A stretch of 21,938 bases of DNA from Brotonthovivens sp045629925 (GCA_045629925.1 JAZQSD010000060.1:1-21938), one strand, 5' to 3'. Positions 1 through 8,176 are shown, counted from the first letter of the stretch. Translations and numbers: made by a program. Notes: generated by a model from the sequence alone, not told the origin.

Positions 1-357
1 CGGATTTGTAAAGATAAAAAACACTAGTCCAAACAGAACGCTGAACAAGATGATCATCTGCATGGACGCTACAGCGTATTCTCTGGCAACATCTCGCTCT
101 CCACGGCCTAATGCTTGACCCACATGAATCTGTCCGCCCATTCTCGGCAATGTAGCAAGTCCTTGGGAGAACCACATAAAGAGACCACCTGCACCTACTC
201 CGGCCACAGCGTTTGCCCCCAGCTTACCGATCCAGAACATATCTACGATACTATATGCAGTTGCCAAAAACGCTGCTGCCATGATTGGCAGAGCCAGTTT
301 CATCAGGACCTTAAAAATCGGTCCTTGTGTCAGGCTGCCCTGAACTTGCTTTTCCAT
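1..357 (-). CDS. MATE family efflux transporter, N-terminal part (cut by window edge)
   Basis: The first 119 codons read as the start of a MATE multidrug or toxic-compound extrusion protein, an inner-membrane antiporter driven by Na+ or H+. The N-terminus has the usual short hydrophilic lead (MEKQVQGSLTQGPI), then FKVLMKLALPIM and the family-typical stretch around SIVDMFWIGKLG. Two or three hydrophobic segments follow before the sequence leaves the window. The start ATG at 357 has AAGGAA about 8 bases upstream. It begins 18 bases after the zinc-ribbon gene ends, so the two probably share a transcript. Family assignment is confident. The exported compound cannot be told. Confidence 0.85.
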   Translation of the reverse strand, partial: MEKQVQGSLTQGPIFKVLMKLALPIMAAAFLATAYSIVDMFWIGKLGANAVAGVGAGGLFMWFSQGLATLPRMGGQIHVGQALGRGERDVAREYAVASMQMIILFSVLFGLVFFIFTNP

Positions 358-375
358 TCAATTAATTCCTTTTAC

Positions 376-978
376 TTATTTCCCCGGTCTTAAGTCTTTC
401 TGCAGAGGAAGTTTTGCAAAAACCTTTTTGCATTTTTTACATACATGCGCATTTGGATATTCTTTTGATCTGCGCAGAGTCATAGATCTTTTTCTCAGTG
501 GCACCGTATAGGTGTTTTCAAAAAGATCTTCATCAAACCAACTGATACTATAGCGATCTAAAAAGGCAATAAAGAAATTACCTTCTTCCATCGGCTTATT
601 ACAATACGGGCACTGCTGGCCAGAAACTTTGCGTTCCTCCACTAGACATTTTGGCATTTTACCAAATTCCAGTTTCAGAGAGAATTCACCCAATCCCTGC
701 TGACAATCTTCACAGTAAAATACAGGATCATACCAAGTAGACTCATGCATTACCACCTGTGCACCATTTTCTAACATTCCCACATCCTCTGGGCAATAGA
801 TCATGGCAAAATTACGATTGCCTCTCTCTTCTATTGTCACTCGGCCCTGTGTCATTTTTTTGCCACAGCAAAAACATTTTCTGCTAATCTTTTCCCGCTG
901 TATGAAATCATCTGCTCTCGTTTTCATCAACGGTTTAAATACCATTCGCAGGTTGTTGATATCATTAAAAAGTCCCAT
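376..978 (-). CDS. Zinc-ribbon protein of unknown function
   Basis: A soluble 200-residue protein with no signal peptide or membrane segment. It has four CxxC pairs: C35/C38, C89/C92, C123/C126 and C180/C183, with extra Cys at 37, 62 and 111. This looks like two split zinc ribbons, each made from two distant knuckles. The second half, with CPYCNKPMEEG and ISW about 20 residues later, resembles the small DUF6487-type zinc-ribbon proteins; that is a memory-based comparison. GAGG lies 9 bases before the ATG. It sits 26 bases after the NifX-like gene and 18 bases before the MATE gene, so it is probably in one operon with both. No enzymatic motif was seen and the function is unknown. Confidence 0.75.
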   Translation of the reverse strand: MGLFNDINNLRMVFKPLMKTRADDFIQREKISRKCFCCGKKMTQGRVTIEERGNRNFAMIYCPEDVGMLENGAQVVMHESTWYDPVFYCEDCQQGLGEFSLKLEFGKMPKCLVEERKVSGQQCPYCNKPMEEGNFFIAFLDRYSISWFDEDLFENTYTVPLRKRSMTLRRSKEYPNAHVCKKCKKVFAKLPLQKDLRPGK

Positions 979-1004
979 ATAAAGTTTCCTCTTTCGTCAG
1001 ATTC

Positions 1005-1370
1005 TTAATGATGGCATGTGTGTCCATCACCATGGCCATGATGATTGCACTGTACATTTGGATTAAAAACAAGACGATTTTCTAACAGCGCCTGAATCGC
1101 TTCATCAGCACTTCCAGTTACTCCGCCAAGCAGTCTGATTCCTGCCTGTGACAGAGCGATCTGAGCGCCTCCGCCAATGCCACCGCAGATTAAAATCTGA
1201 ACTTTGTGTTCAGCAAGAAAACCTGCAAGTGCTCCATGTCCATTGCCCGCTGTATCTACAATCATTTCATTTACAACTTTTCCAGCTTCAATGTCATACA
1301 GTTTAAACTGCTGTGTGTGACCAAAATGCTGAAAAATCTGGCCATCTTCGTATGTTACACCAATTCTCAT
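1005..1370 (-). CDS. NifX/NifB-associated dinitrogenase Fe-Mo cofactor domain protein
   Basis: A 121-residue protein of the dinitrogenase iron-molybdenum cofactor family (NifX, NafY, NifB C-terminus), widespread in anaerobes that lack nitrogenase. It starts MRIGVTYEDGQIFQHFGHT, the usual opening of the fold, and carries the glycine-rich ICGGIGGGAQ loop at about residues 61-70, typical for the family. A short His-rich tail (HHGHGDGHTCHH) probably binds metal. No nif genes are visible nearby, so nitrogen fixation is not implied; such orphans are thought to handle Fe-S or metal clusters. GGAG lies 11 bases upstream of the ATG. It starts 65 bases after frlD ends with no clear terminator between, so read-through from the upstream operon is possible. 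Confidence 0.85.
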   Translation of the reverse strand: MRIGVTYEDGQIFQHFGHTQQFKLYDIEAGKVVNEMIVDTAGNGHGALAGFLAEHKVQILICGGIGGGAQIALSQAGIRLLGGVTGSADEAIQALLENRLVFNPNVQCNHHGHGDGHTCHH

Positions 1371-1435
1371 TTTAATTAGTACTCCTTTTTAACTAAACTT
1401 CTAAAAATTTCATACAGCTTATTAAACCGCAGATT

Positions 1436-2233
1436 TTACCATGCACCGGAATAAGCAATTGTTACGCTACTGTTTGCAGCGCCATCAGCCATAGCCTCAG
1501 GAATTGTTTTTCCTGCACAAATAGAATAAAGGAATCCTGCGATAAAGCTGTCTCCAGCTCCCATTGTATCAACAACTTCACATGGAACAATACCAAATTT
1601 GTAGAATTCTTTTCCGTCGTACGCAATACTTCCTTCACCGCCGCGAGTAACAGTAACTACTTTTGGTCCGCGAGCATGCATAGCTTTCATGAATTCTTTG
1701 ATTTCTTCTTCGCTTGTTTCATCATCTGCAAAGAATGCATAATCAACATGAGGAATAGCAATATCAATAACTTCGTGCTCTTTCATTGTAGCAAAGTCAA
1801 AAGCCACAGGAACACCCTTTGCCTTAATCGCTTCCACATCTTTTTCAATCATTCCCCAAATGCCGGACACAACCATGTCGTAGCCACAGAGAAACTCGAT
1901 GTCATCTGCATCAATCTTAAAATCTGCCATTACACCTTCTTCGTAGTCACCAAACACACGGTCACCATCGATGATCTCAACGTGAGTTACAGCAGTAGTT
2001 CCTTCCAGAACTTTAATACGGGAAACATCTACACCTTTTCCTTTGATGGCATCAATCATCACCTGACCATATGGATCTGTACCTACAGCACCAATATAAC
2101 AGGAATCTCCGCCAAGTCGTTTGATATAAACTGCAACGTTGATAGGATTTCCTCCTGGATATGCCTTGCCATCTTTATCGTATACGTCCATGCAATTGTC
2201 ACCAACAGTTGCAATTCTAATTTTCTTTTCCAT
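1436..2233 (-). CDS. frlD: Fructoselysine 6-kinase (PfkB family)
   Basis: A 265-residue PfkB/ribokinase-family sugar kinase that should phosphorylate the fructose moiety of fructoselysine at O6 in the cytosol. It has the N-terminal TVGDNCMDVY, the PGGNPINVAVY substrate and lid motif at 26-36, and the ATP site DTMGAGDSF at 222-230 with D228 as predicted catalytic base. It resembles E. coli FrlD along its length: both have RVFGDY-EGVMADF, DTMGAGDSFIAGF and a terminal GAW (compared from memory). An ATG three codons upstream at 2242 is rejected because it abuts the GGAGG at 2243-2247; the ATG at 2233 has a 9-base spacing. It is the last gene of the operon after FrlC. The exact amino acid partner is inferred. 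Confidence 0.88.
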   Translation of the reverse strand: MEKKIRIATVGDNCMDVYDKDGKAYPGGNPINVAVYIKRLGGDSCYIGAVGTDPYGQVMIDAIKGKGVDVSRIKVLEGTTAVTHVEIIDGDRVFGDYEEGVMADFKIDADDIEFLCGYDMVVSGIWGMIEKDVEAIKAKGVPVAFDFATMKEHEVIDIAIPHVDYAFFADDETSEEEIKEFMKAMHARGPKVVTVTRGGEGSIAYDGKEFYKFGIVPCEVVDTMGAGDSFIAGFLYSICAGKTIPEAMADGAANSSVTIAYSGAW

Positions 2234-2309
2234 TATATACATCCTCCATCTTTATTTCAAAACTTTTATTTTCAAAAACTCTCTATTCAAATCTATCAAA
2301 CCATTCGCT

Positions 2310-3131
2310 CTACTCTGCAAGCAGTTCTCTTACTCGCTGAATCGCGATCCCTGCATATACAGATGGCTCCTTCAGATAACCAGTTACCAATTCAATTGTA
2401 GCATGTCCATCAAAGCCGGCTCTCTGGATTTCTTTCAGAACCGGACCCAATGGCAGATTTCCATCCCCTGGTAAAATGTGGCTGTCACTGACACCATCAT
2501 TATCAATAATATGTAAGTAATCAAAACGTTTGCCTAATCTTCGCACATATTCCGCTGCCGGTTCGCCAGTGGTAAATGGAACCGCCAGGTCAACCATACC
2601 AACCAGATGGTCAGATGGCACTGCCGCAAGCGCCCGTTCTAATTCTTTTGCACTAGTAATCACATTGCTTTCGTAGATTGTCAATGGTTCAAGAATCAGT
2701 TTCACATTCTTTTCTTCTGCACGTCTTGTAAGGCGCTCCACACTTTTTACCAGTCTTGCAAAAATCTCTGCGTCTGTAGCTTCATACCCAGCATGACCGG
2801 CTGAAAACAACATGTACGGAGCTCCAAGCTCTGCCGTCAGGCCAATGGCGTCTTCCAGATATCGCATACTGCGCTCCCACTGCCCATCGTCCCCTATCAT
2901 GTAATTGTATGGATAACCATTGTGTTCCGGTGTATAACAAGACACCGGCATATTATATTTATCGATCAAAGCACAGATATGTGCTGTAGATTTCGTCTTT
3001 AAATCTTCCACATATGCATGTGGAAATCCACCCCATAATTCAATATAGTCATAGCCAAATCTACAGGCATCCTCAAAAGCCTGTTCCAATGGGCTACGCT
3101 GATATCCGCTTGTAAAAAGCCCTAATTTCAT
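2310..3131 (-). CDS. frlC: Fructoselysine 3-epimerase-like protein (sugar isomerase/epimerase TIM barrel)
   Basis: A 273-residue xylose isomerase-like TIM barrel, expected to interconvert psicoselysine and fructoselysine so that the C3 epimer can enter the pathway. Candidate metal ligands are E148 (LILEPL), D181 (MVDLAVP), H207 (LHIID) and E247 (TIELVT), the Glu-Asp-His-Glu pattern of this enzyme group. It shares with E. coli FrlC the YTPE-NGYPYN segment near 66-76, EPLT-YESNV at 148-156, and SD(S/T)H-(I/L)PG-G near 215-224. The start is set at 3131: the GGGGG stretch is 8 bases away there, but only 2 from the ATG two codons earlier. It lies between FrlB and FrlD, with a hairpin in the gap before it. 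The substrate is inferred from similarity and context. Confidence 0.87.
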   Translation of the reverse strand: MKLGLFTSGYQRSPLEQAFEDACRFGYDYIELWGGFPHAYVEDLKTKSTAHICALIDKYNMPVSCYTPEHNGYPYNYMIGDDGQWERSMRYLEDAIGLTAELGAPYMLFSAGHAGYEATDAEIFARLVKSVERLTRRAEEKNVKLILEPLTIYESNVITSAKELERALAAVPSDHLVGMVDLAVPFTTGEPAAEYVRRLGKRFDYLHIIDNDGVSDSHILPGDGNLPLGPVLKEIQRAGFDGHATIELVTGYLKEPSVYAGIAIQRVRELLAE

Positions 3132-3155
3132 CCGCATTTCCCCCTGCGCATTTTT

Positions 3156-3187
3156 AAAGGGCTGCCGCAATCTTGCAGCAGCCCTTT
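3156..3187. other. Intercistronic hairpin between frlB and frlC
   Basis: A perfect 10-bp inverted repeat, AAAGGGCTGC at 3156-3165 against GCAGCCCTTT at 3178-3187, with a 12-base loop. In the direction of transcription (minus) it follows the frlB stop by about 12 bases and is followed by AAAAA, not a U-run. It is therefore a poor classical terminator. A partial attenuator, or an element that protects the 3' end of upstream mRNA, fits better. The pairing is seen; the role is inferred. Confidence 0.6.
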
Positions 3188-3199
3188 TCTTTGAAAATA

Positions 3200-4195
3200 T
3201 TAATAATCGAACTGACGATAATATCTTCTGATTTCCATTGGATGGTGATTAATTGCTTCGATATGAGCATCAATACGATTGTTTACAGCGTGCATGATCA
3301 GGTGGCTGATATAACCTCTGTATTCTTCGCTGATACCTTCCATTGGATAATCTTTTGTATCAATGATTGTGTAATTGCCGCAAACTTTAGGTAAGAATCT
3401 TGCAACTCTTTCGCTTGCTGCTCTCTGTGAATCTTCACCGATATACACTGTAACTGGTGTATATTTTTCTACTACTTCTAACATACCGTGGAAGAATTCT
3501 GTACTGTGGATTGATTTTGTACGAATCCAGTGCTGTTCTTCCCAGTAGCACATAGCGTAGGAGTATGTTGCACCATACTGGTTACCTGCGCCGATGAAGT
3601 AGTGAAGTTCATCTTCACAATGTTCTTCTGCATAAGCTTTACCAAATTCATCAGCAGCTTTCTCAACTTCTACAAGACCTTTTGCAAGGTGAGCATCAAA
3701 CTGAGCATATACATCATCATACTGTGGGAATTCACCGTTCAGTTTCATGAAGTAATCAGCTACCATGAAGAATTTAAGCTGTTCGTTAGCTGGATATGTG
3801 ATGATGTAATCAACCATTTCTGCTAATGGTGTGTTCAGTTTATCGATGAAACCGAATACTTTAGCGCCAGCTTCGTGAACTTTTTTCACAGATTCTACAA
3901 CTTCAACAGTTGTTCCGGATACGGAAGAGATAATAACGATTGTGCCTTCGCCAATACGTTTGTTACCTGTCATGTTGTATTCTGCTGCGTTTTCTACAAA
4001 GAAATCGATTGCAGAGAACTCTTTCATATGAACTTCTGCCTGAAGAGCAGATGCCCATGTACCACCAATACCTAACCAGCAAATGTTTTTGTAACCATCT
4101 GCTACGATCTGGTCGATGATTGCTTCGATATCGCCACGAAGAGCAAGAGCTCCGTTAACGCTATCGATCATTTTCTGTTCATCAAATTTTAACAT
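3200..4195 (-). CDS. frlB: Fructoselysine-6-phosphate deglycase (SIS domain)
   Basis: A 331-residue double-SIS protein that should split fructoselysine 6-phosphate into glucose 6-phosphate and lysine (or the matching amino acid). The first SIS phosphosugar loop is WLGIGGTWAS at 40-49, followed by SSVSGTTVEVV at 90-100; the second SIS half covers about 195-300. The segment STEFFHG at 231-237 gives E233 and H236, matching the EFFHG-type active-site region of the FrlB/FraB deglycases. The C-terminus HPMEIRRYYRQFDY resembles the E. coli FrlB end with RRYY. It lacks the glutaminase domain of GlmS, so it is not a glucosamine synthase. GGAG lies 7 bases before the ATG. It sits 29 bases after the lipoprotein receptor gene. 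The exact amino acid partner is inferred. Confidence 0.85.
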   Translation of the reverse strand: MLKFDEQKMIDSVNGALALRGDIEAIIDQIVADGYKNICWLGIGGTWASALQAEVHMKEFSAIDFFVENAAEYNMTGNKRIGEGTIVIISSVSGTTVEVVESVKKVHEAGAKVFGFIDKLNTPLAEMVDYIITYPANEQLKFFMVADYFMKLNGEFPQYDDVYAQFDAHLAKGLVEVEKAADEFGKAYAEEHCEDELHYFIGAGNQYGATYSYAMCYWEEQHWIRTKSIHSTEFFHGMLEVVEKYTPVTVYIGEDSQRAASERVARFLPKVCGNYTIIDTKDYPMEGISEEYRGYISHLIMHAVNNRIDAHIEAINHHPMEIRRYYRQFDY

Positions 4196-4224
4196 AATAC
4201 TTCTCCAAAATCTGTTATAACGAA

Positions 4225-5298
4225 TTATTCGCCAACTTTAAGTTTCTGATAGAAATCGTTGTAAACCATCAGAGCTTCTCCAACGTCTTCCTGGAAGAAT
4301 ACGTTTTCTTTGTAAGCAAACTGTCTAGCTGGGTCATTTGTATAAGTTTCAGAAGCAACTGCTACAGCTGCATCGTTTGGACAAGAGTATGGGAACAGAT
4401 CTAAGTTTGCTGCCATAACTTCTGGTACTAACATGTAGTCTAAGAATTTTTCTGCTAAGTCGATGTGTTTTGCTCCCTTAGGAATTACGAATAAGTCCAT
4501 ACCTAACTGGATTGGATCTTCTTTGAAATCAGCGATAGCGATTGTGCCTGGTTCTGTTTCAGCCATAGCCCAAGAAGCATTACCATCATATGTGAAACCT
4601 ACAGAGATTTCGCCTGTAGCGATGTTCTTTTCTACGTTGCCGTATGCTTTTACGTTGTCGTTGTATTTAACAAGCCATTCGTAAGCTTCAGCGATTTCCT
4701 GTTCGTTTGTGGAGTTAGGGTCATATCCTAATGCTACTAAAGCGATTGGGAAAATGTTTCTAGCGCCGTCAACGGAACCGATCTGGCCTTTTAATGCTGG
4801 ATCAATAAGATCGTTGTAGCATGTGATTTCGATTGGGCATGTCTGTGTGTTGTAGATTACGTAGATGTAGTTCATTAAGTATGGTACACAGTAATCTTTA
4901 GCTACCCAGTAAGATTCATTTAAGTTAGCTGTGTTAGGGATGTTAGCTGTGTTGATCTGTTCAAGGTATCCGCCTGCGATCAGGGAATCCATGTAAGCGT
5001 CACATGTCATGATCAGGTCATACTCATCACCAGCACCTGCTGTTAATTTGTTGATAGAGTCAGCGTTGTCGCTCATGTAAGAAAGGTTGATCTTACAGTT
5101 GTTGTCTGCTTCGAACTGGGAAATCATGTTAGCGTCAATGTAGTCGCCCCACATGAAGATGTTCAGTTCTTCGCTAGCTGCTGTCTGTTCTCCGCCTGCA
5201 GAAGAAGCTGGAGCGTCAGCTGGTTTGTCTGTGCCACCGCATGCTGCTAAGCCAAGGCAAAGCGCACCTGCAAGTAACAATGCTACTAATTTTTTCAT
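4225..5298 (-). CDS. PotD-like substrate-binding lipoprotein, probably for an Amadori compound
   Basis: A 357-residue ABC-importer receptor anchored by lipid. The signal peptide MKKLVALLLAGALCLG ends in a LAAC lipobox with C20. The mature part has the PotD-like fold: LNIFMWGDYID near 45-55, YDLIMTCDAYMDSL at 93-106, and a C-terminal EDVG---VYNDFYQKLK similar to PotD. Compared from memory with E. coli PotD, the acidic polyamine contacts D168 and E171 align with G178 and N181 here, and W255 with G266, while D268 and Q336 are kept. That argues against spermidine as ligand. GGAGG sits 7 bases before the ATG. It lies between the permease genes and frlB, so an Amadori product such as fructoselysine is the likely ligand; this is inferred. 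Confidence 0.85.
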   Translation of the reverse strand: MKKLVALLLAGALCLGLAACGGTDKPADAPASSAGGEQTAASEELNIFMWGDYIDANMISQFEADNNCKINLSYMSDNADSINKLTAGAGDEYDLIMTCDAYMDSLIAGGYLEQINTANIPNTANLNESYWVAKDYCVPYLMNYIYVIYNTQTCPIEITCYNDLIDPALKGQIGSVDGARNIFPIALVALGYDPNSTNEQEIAEAYEWLVKYNDNVKAYGNVEKNIATGEISVGFTYDGNASWAMAETEPGTIAIADFKEDPIQLGMDLFVIPKGAKHIDLAEKFLDYMLVPEVMAANLDLFPYSCPNDAAVAVASETYTNDPARQFAYKENVFFQEDVGEALMVYNDFYQKLKVGE

Positions 5299-5310
5299 GG
5301 TTAATCCTCC

Positions 5311-6135
5311 TTATTCTTGTGCTTTTTTCTTTTTAGCACTTCTGTTAGATAATACATTATTCAAAATCACCCCTACGATGATGATCAGAATCACGATTGT
5401 TGTCAAAGCATTAACGTCAGGTGTGATACCTGTTCTTGCCTTTGACAAGATTAAAACTGGTAATGTGGAGTGTTCAGCACCCGCCAGCATGTTGGACATT
5501 ACAACGTCGTCGAAGGACAGTGTAAAGGAAAGGAATGCGGAACTCATTACACCAGGGAAGATTGTAGGTAATGTTACACGGAAGAATGTCTGGATACGGT
5601 TAGCACCTAAGTCCATGGACGCTTCCTGTAATGTTTCATTATCACCACTGATTCGACCCTTAATAGTTACAACTACGTATGGAATACAGAAAGTACAGTG
5701 ACCTACCAGGATCGCTCCCAGACCTAAAGCCAGACCCAATTTCATGAAAATGATCAGGATCGCAACTGCTAATACGATTTCTGGAACGATGATAGGAATA
5801 AACAATACGTTGTTGATTACTTTTTTGAATTTAAACTCGAACTTCTTAAGACCAATTGCACCGATTGTACCAATCGCAACGGAGATCAATGTTGCAAGCA
5901 CTGCGATGACAATCGTATACACTAAACTGTCGATCAGCGCATGGTTACCCAGCATCTCGCCGTACCACTTGGTAGTAAAACCAGCCCAGTAGTAGTTGTA
6001 CTTCTGGTCATTGAAGGAGTAAATCATAATCATTGCTACAGGAAGGTATAAAATGGCGTAGATGATAAAAATGTAAATGTTACTAAACCATTTAAATCTT
6101 CTTTCCTGCTTCTGTTTCTTGGATAAGCCTGCCAT
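5311..6135 (-). CDS. ABC transporter permease, PotC-like
   Basis: A 274-residue inner-membrane permease of the spermidine/putrescine (PotC) type with about six membrane segments, starting near residue 18 (IYIFIIYAILYLPVAMIMIYSF in two halves). The EAA loop that docks on the ATPase is at about 171-194 (EASMDLGANR--TFFRVTLP--FPG). The C-terminus is lysine-rich (SAKKKKAQE). The start overlaps the end of the upstream permease: the GGAGG lies inside that gene's last codons, and a single base separates its TAG from this ATG, which points to translational coupling. It should pair with the PotB-like subunit to bring in the ligand bound by the adjacent lipoprotein. Confidence 0.9.
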   Translation of the reverse strand: MAGLSKKQKQERRFKWFSNIYIFIIYAILYLPVAMIMIYSFNDQKYNYYWAGFTTKWYGEMLGNHALIDSLVYTIVIAVLATLISVAIGTIGAIGLKKFEFKFKKVINNVLFIPIIVPEIVLAVAILIIFMKLGLALGLGAILVGHCTFCIPYVVVTIKGRISGDNETLQEASMDLGANRIQTFFRVTLPTIFPGVMSSAFLSFTLSFDDVVMSNMLAGAEHSTLPVLILSKARTGITPDVNALTTIVILIIIVGVILNNVLSNRSAKKKKAQE

Positions 6136-6136
6136 A

Positions 6137-7036
6137 CTAGATTACCTCCATATCTTCCATCTTCGCGAATCGCGTATAGATGAATATTAAGAGTAAGGTG
6201 ATAACCATCAGCAATACTGACAGCGCCGCACCCAGCGGCCAGTTTCGTACAAGTCCGAACTGGTTCTTGATAATATTACCAATGAAGAGAACTTTACCGC
6301 CGCCCAGGATATCTGTAACTGTATAGATACCAAGAGATGGGATAAATACCAGGATGATCGCAGAGAACAAACCTGGGAATGTGATTGGTAATGTAATTCT
6401 AAGGAATGTTGTTTTTCTGTCAGCACCTAAGTCGTTGGAAGCTTCCAATAATGACTTGTCTAATTTTTCAATTGTACTGTACAGAGGCAATACGGCGAAT
6501 GGTAACATATTTGTTAACAGACCCAGCATTACCAGACCGTTGGTGTAAAGGAATGAGATAGGCTCATCGATGATACCAAGGTTTAATAATAATGTGTTAA
6601 CAGGTCCCTGCTGCTGGAAGAATGTCAACCAGCTGTTCAGTCTCATCAGAGAACTGGTCCAGAAAGGAATCATTAACAGTGTGATCAGTCTTGCTGCCAC
6701 ATCCTTTGGTTTACGTGCAATAAAGTAAGCCAGCGGATAACCGATCAGCAGACACAAACCAGTAGTAATACCAGCAATCTTAATGGACTCTAAAATAACT
6801 TTAAAGTATGTAGGATCTAAGATTGTGACATAACTTTCCAGAGAAGGTTCCATGACTACGTCACCGAATACGCTTCGTGACATGAAACTGATCACGATGA
6901 TGTAGATCATAGGGATGGTTACAAAAAGAATCATCCATGCTGATACCGGACCTGCAGTTGCAAGAGCCGGTAACGCGTTCTTTTTCTTTTTACGAACAGG
7001 AGCTGTTGCAGCCTGTTCAGCTGTCTTTTTACTCAT
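6137..7036 (-). CDS. ABC transporter permease, PotB-like
   Basis: A 299-residue PotB-type permease with about six membrane segments. It has a basic cytosolic head (VRKKKKN at 14-20), a first helix near 33-51 and the EAA loop at about 198-221 (EASNDLGADRKTTFLRITLP). The PotB-type periplasmic and membrane stretch with MIPFWTSSLMRLNSWLTFF lies near 122-140. AGGGGG stands 7 bases before the ATG. It begins 11 bases after the ATPase gene stops. Together with the PotC-like subunit it would form the channel of the importer. The classification as a polyamine-type permease is from sequence family; the substrate is set by the receptor and the frl context. Confidence 0.9.
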   Translation of the reverse strand: MSKKTAEQAATAPVRKKKKNALPALATAGPVSAWMILFVTIPMIYIIVISFMSRSVFGDVVMEPSLESYVTILDPTYFKVILESIKIAGITTGLCLLIGYPLAYFIARKPKDVAARLITLLMIPFWTSSLMRLNSWLTFFQQQGPVNTLLLNLGIIDEPISFLYTNGLVMLGLLTNMLPFAVLPLYSTIEKLDKSLLEASNDLGADRKTTFLRITLPITFPGLFSAIILVFIPSLGIYTVTDILGGGKVLFIGNIIKNQFGLVRNWPLGAALSVLLMVITLLLIFIYTRFAKMEDMEVI

Positions 7037-7047
7037 AAAAGCGCCCC

Positions 7048-8118
7048 CTAGTTACTCTTCTTAATTGCAACGGCATTTGCTGGATTCCAGTAAATATATA
7101 CACGTTCTCCTTCTGCCACATCAGATTCTCTTTCAAATCTGTTGTATTTAATTTCCTGACCGCCGTCCATATCAACGGATGTCTTAATTACAGAACCCTG
7201 ATAGATAAAGTCTTTTACCTTACCTGGAAGGTCAAAGCCATCTACAGGAGCTGCAGAATATTCTACGTTTTCAAGACGAACTGCAATGTGCATTTCTTCG
7301 CCTACTTCAAAGCCTTCACCTTTAACAACCATTGTTCCCTGTGCAGACTTCATTGTGATCATATCGCCTTCCACTTTTTCAACAACGCCGTCAAAAATAT
7401 TGGATTCGCCGATAAATCCTGCAACGAATTTTGTCTTTGGTCGTTCGTAGATTTCACTTGGTGCGTCAAGCTGTTCGATAACACCATCGTGCATAACTGC
7501 GATACGGTCACTCATTGTAAGAGCTTCTTCCTGATCGTGTGTTACGTAGATAAATGTAATGCCCAGTTTTTTCTGAAGACGTTTCAGCTCGATCTGCATC
7601 TGCTTACGCAGTTTTAAGTCAAGTGCTCCAAGTGGTTCGTCCAGAAGTAATACCTTTGGATTGTTTACAAGTGCTCTTGCAATAGCAACTCGCTGTTTCT
7701 GTCCACCGGAGAGAGCATCTGGCTTACGCTGTTCAAATCCTTCTAACTGAACCATGCGAAGCATTTCTGTTACTCTCTGATGAATTTCATCCTTTGGTAC
7801 TTTCTTGATTGTCAGACCGTATGCAACGTTCTGATAAACTGTCATGTGTGGAAAAAGAGCATAGTTCTGGAAAACTGTATTAACGTTTCGCTGATATGCC
7901 TCTTTTGTCTCAACACGTTCACCTTCTACCTTGATGACACCAGTAGTAGCATCCTCAAAGCCTGCGATCATACGCAGTGTTGTTGTCTTTCCACAACCTG
8001 AAGGTCCAAGCAGTGTAAGAAACTCACCTTCTGCGATTTCAAGATTCATCTTCTTTACAACGAGGTTCTTACCAAAAGCTTTTTCAACACCTTCAAGTGT
8101 AATAATAGGATTGCTCAT
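7048..8118 (-). CDS. ABC transporter ATPase, PotA-like
   Basis: A 356-residue ATPase of the PotA/CysA-type importers. Walker A is GPSGCGKT at 38-45, the Q-loop Q84, the signature LSGGQ at 136-140, Walker B VLLLDEP at 156-162 and the H-loop H194. A TOBE-like C-terminal domain runs from about 240 to 350 and ends WNPANAVAIKK. The length is a little under E. coli PotA (378). The start is placed at 8118: AAGGGG lies 10 bases before it, and the 35 codons upstream in frame look non-coding. This is the first gene of the operon, and the long AT-rich region before it holds the likely promoter and operator sites. Confidence 0.92.
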   Translation of the reverse strand: MSNPIITLEGVEKAFGKNLVVKKMNLEIAEGEFLTLLGPSGCGKTTTLRMIAGFEDATTGVIKVEGERVETKEAYQRNVNTVFQNYALFPHMTVYQNVAYGLTIKKVPKDEIHQRVTEMLRMVQLEGFEQRKPDALSGGQKQRVAIARALVNNPKVLLLDEPLGALDLKLRKQMQIELKRLQKKLGITFIYVTHDQEEALTMSDRIAVMHDGVIEQLDAPSEIYERPKTKFVAGFIGESNIFDGVVEKVEGDMITMKSAQGTMVVKGEGFEVGEEMHIAVRLENVEYSAAPVDGFDLPGKVKDFIYQGSVIKTSVDMDGGQEIKYNRFERESDVAEGERVYIYWNPANAVAIKKSN

Positions 8119-8176
8119 CTTTCTCGTACCCCTTCTATAATTTTTTGCGTAAAAACATACACTTCTGATACTTTTG

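Noticed and set aside
1005..1370. Nitrogen fixation locus
   Set aside because: The NifX-like protein is a lone family member with no nitrogenase or cofactor genes nearby.
1676..2401. 241-codon open frame on the plus strand antisense to frlD
   Set aside because: It is a shadow of a well-supported kinase gene, with no ribosome binding site and no recognisable domain.
3156..3187. Intrinsic terminator for frlB
   Set aside because: In the transcribed direction the stem is followed by AAAAA and not by a U-run, so it is listed as a hairpin of unknown role.
3200..4195. Glucosamine-6-phosphate synthase
   Set aside because: Only SIS domains are present. The N-terminal glutaminase domain is missing, and the EFFHG segment and neighbours fit a deglycase.
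4225..8118. Plain spermidine/putrescine transporter call
   Set aside because: The family is right, but the receptor appears to lack the acidic pocket and the genes continue directly into frlB, frlC and frlD. Polyamine transport is kept only as an alternative.
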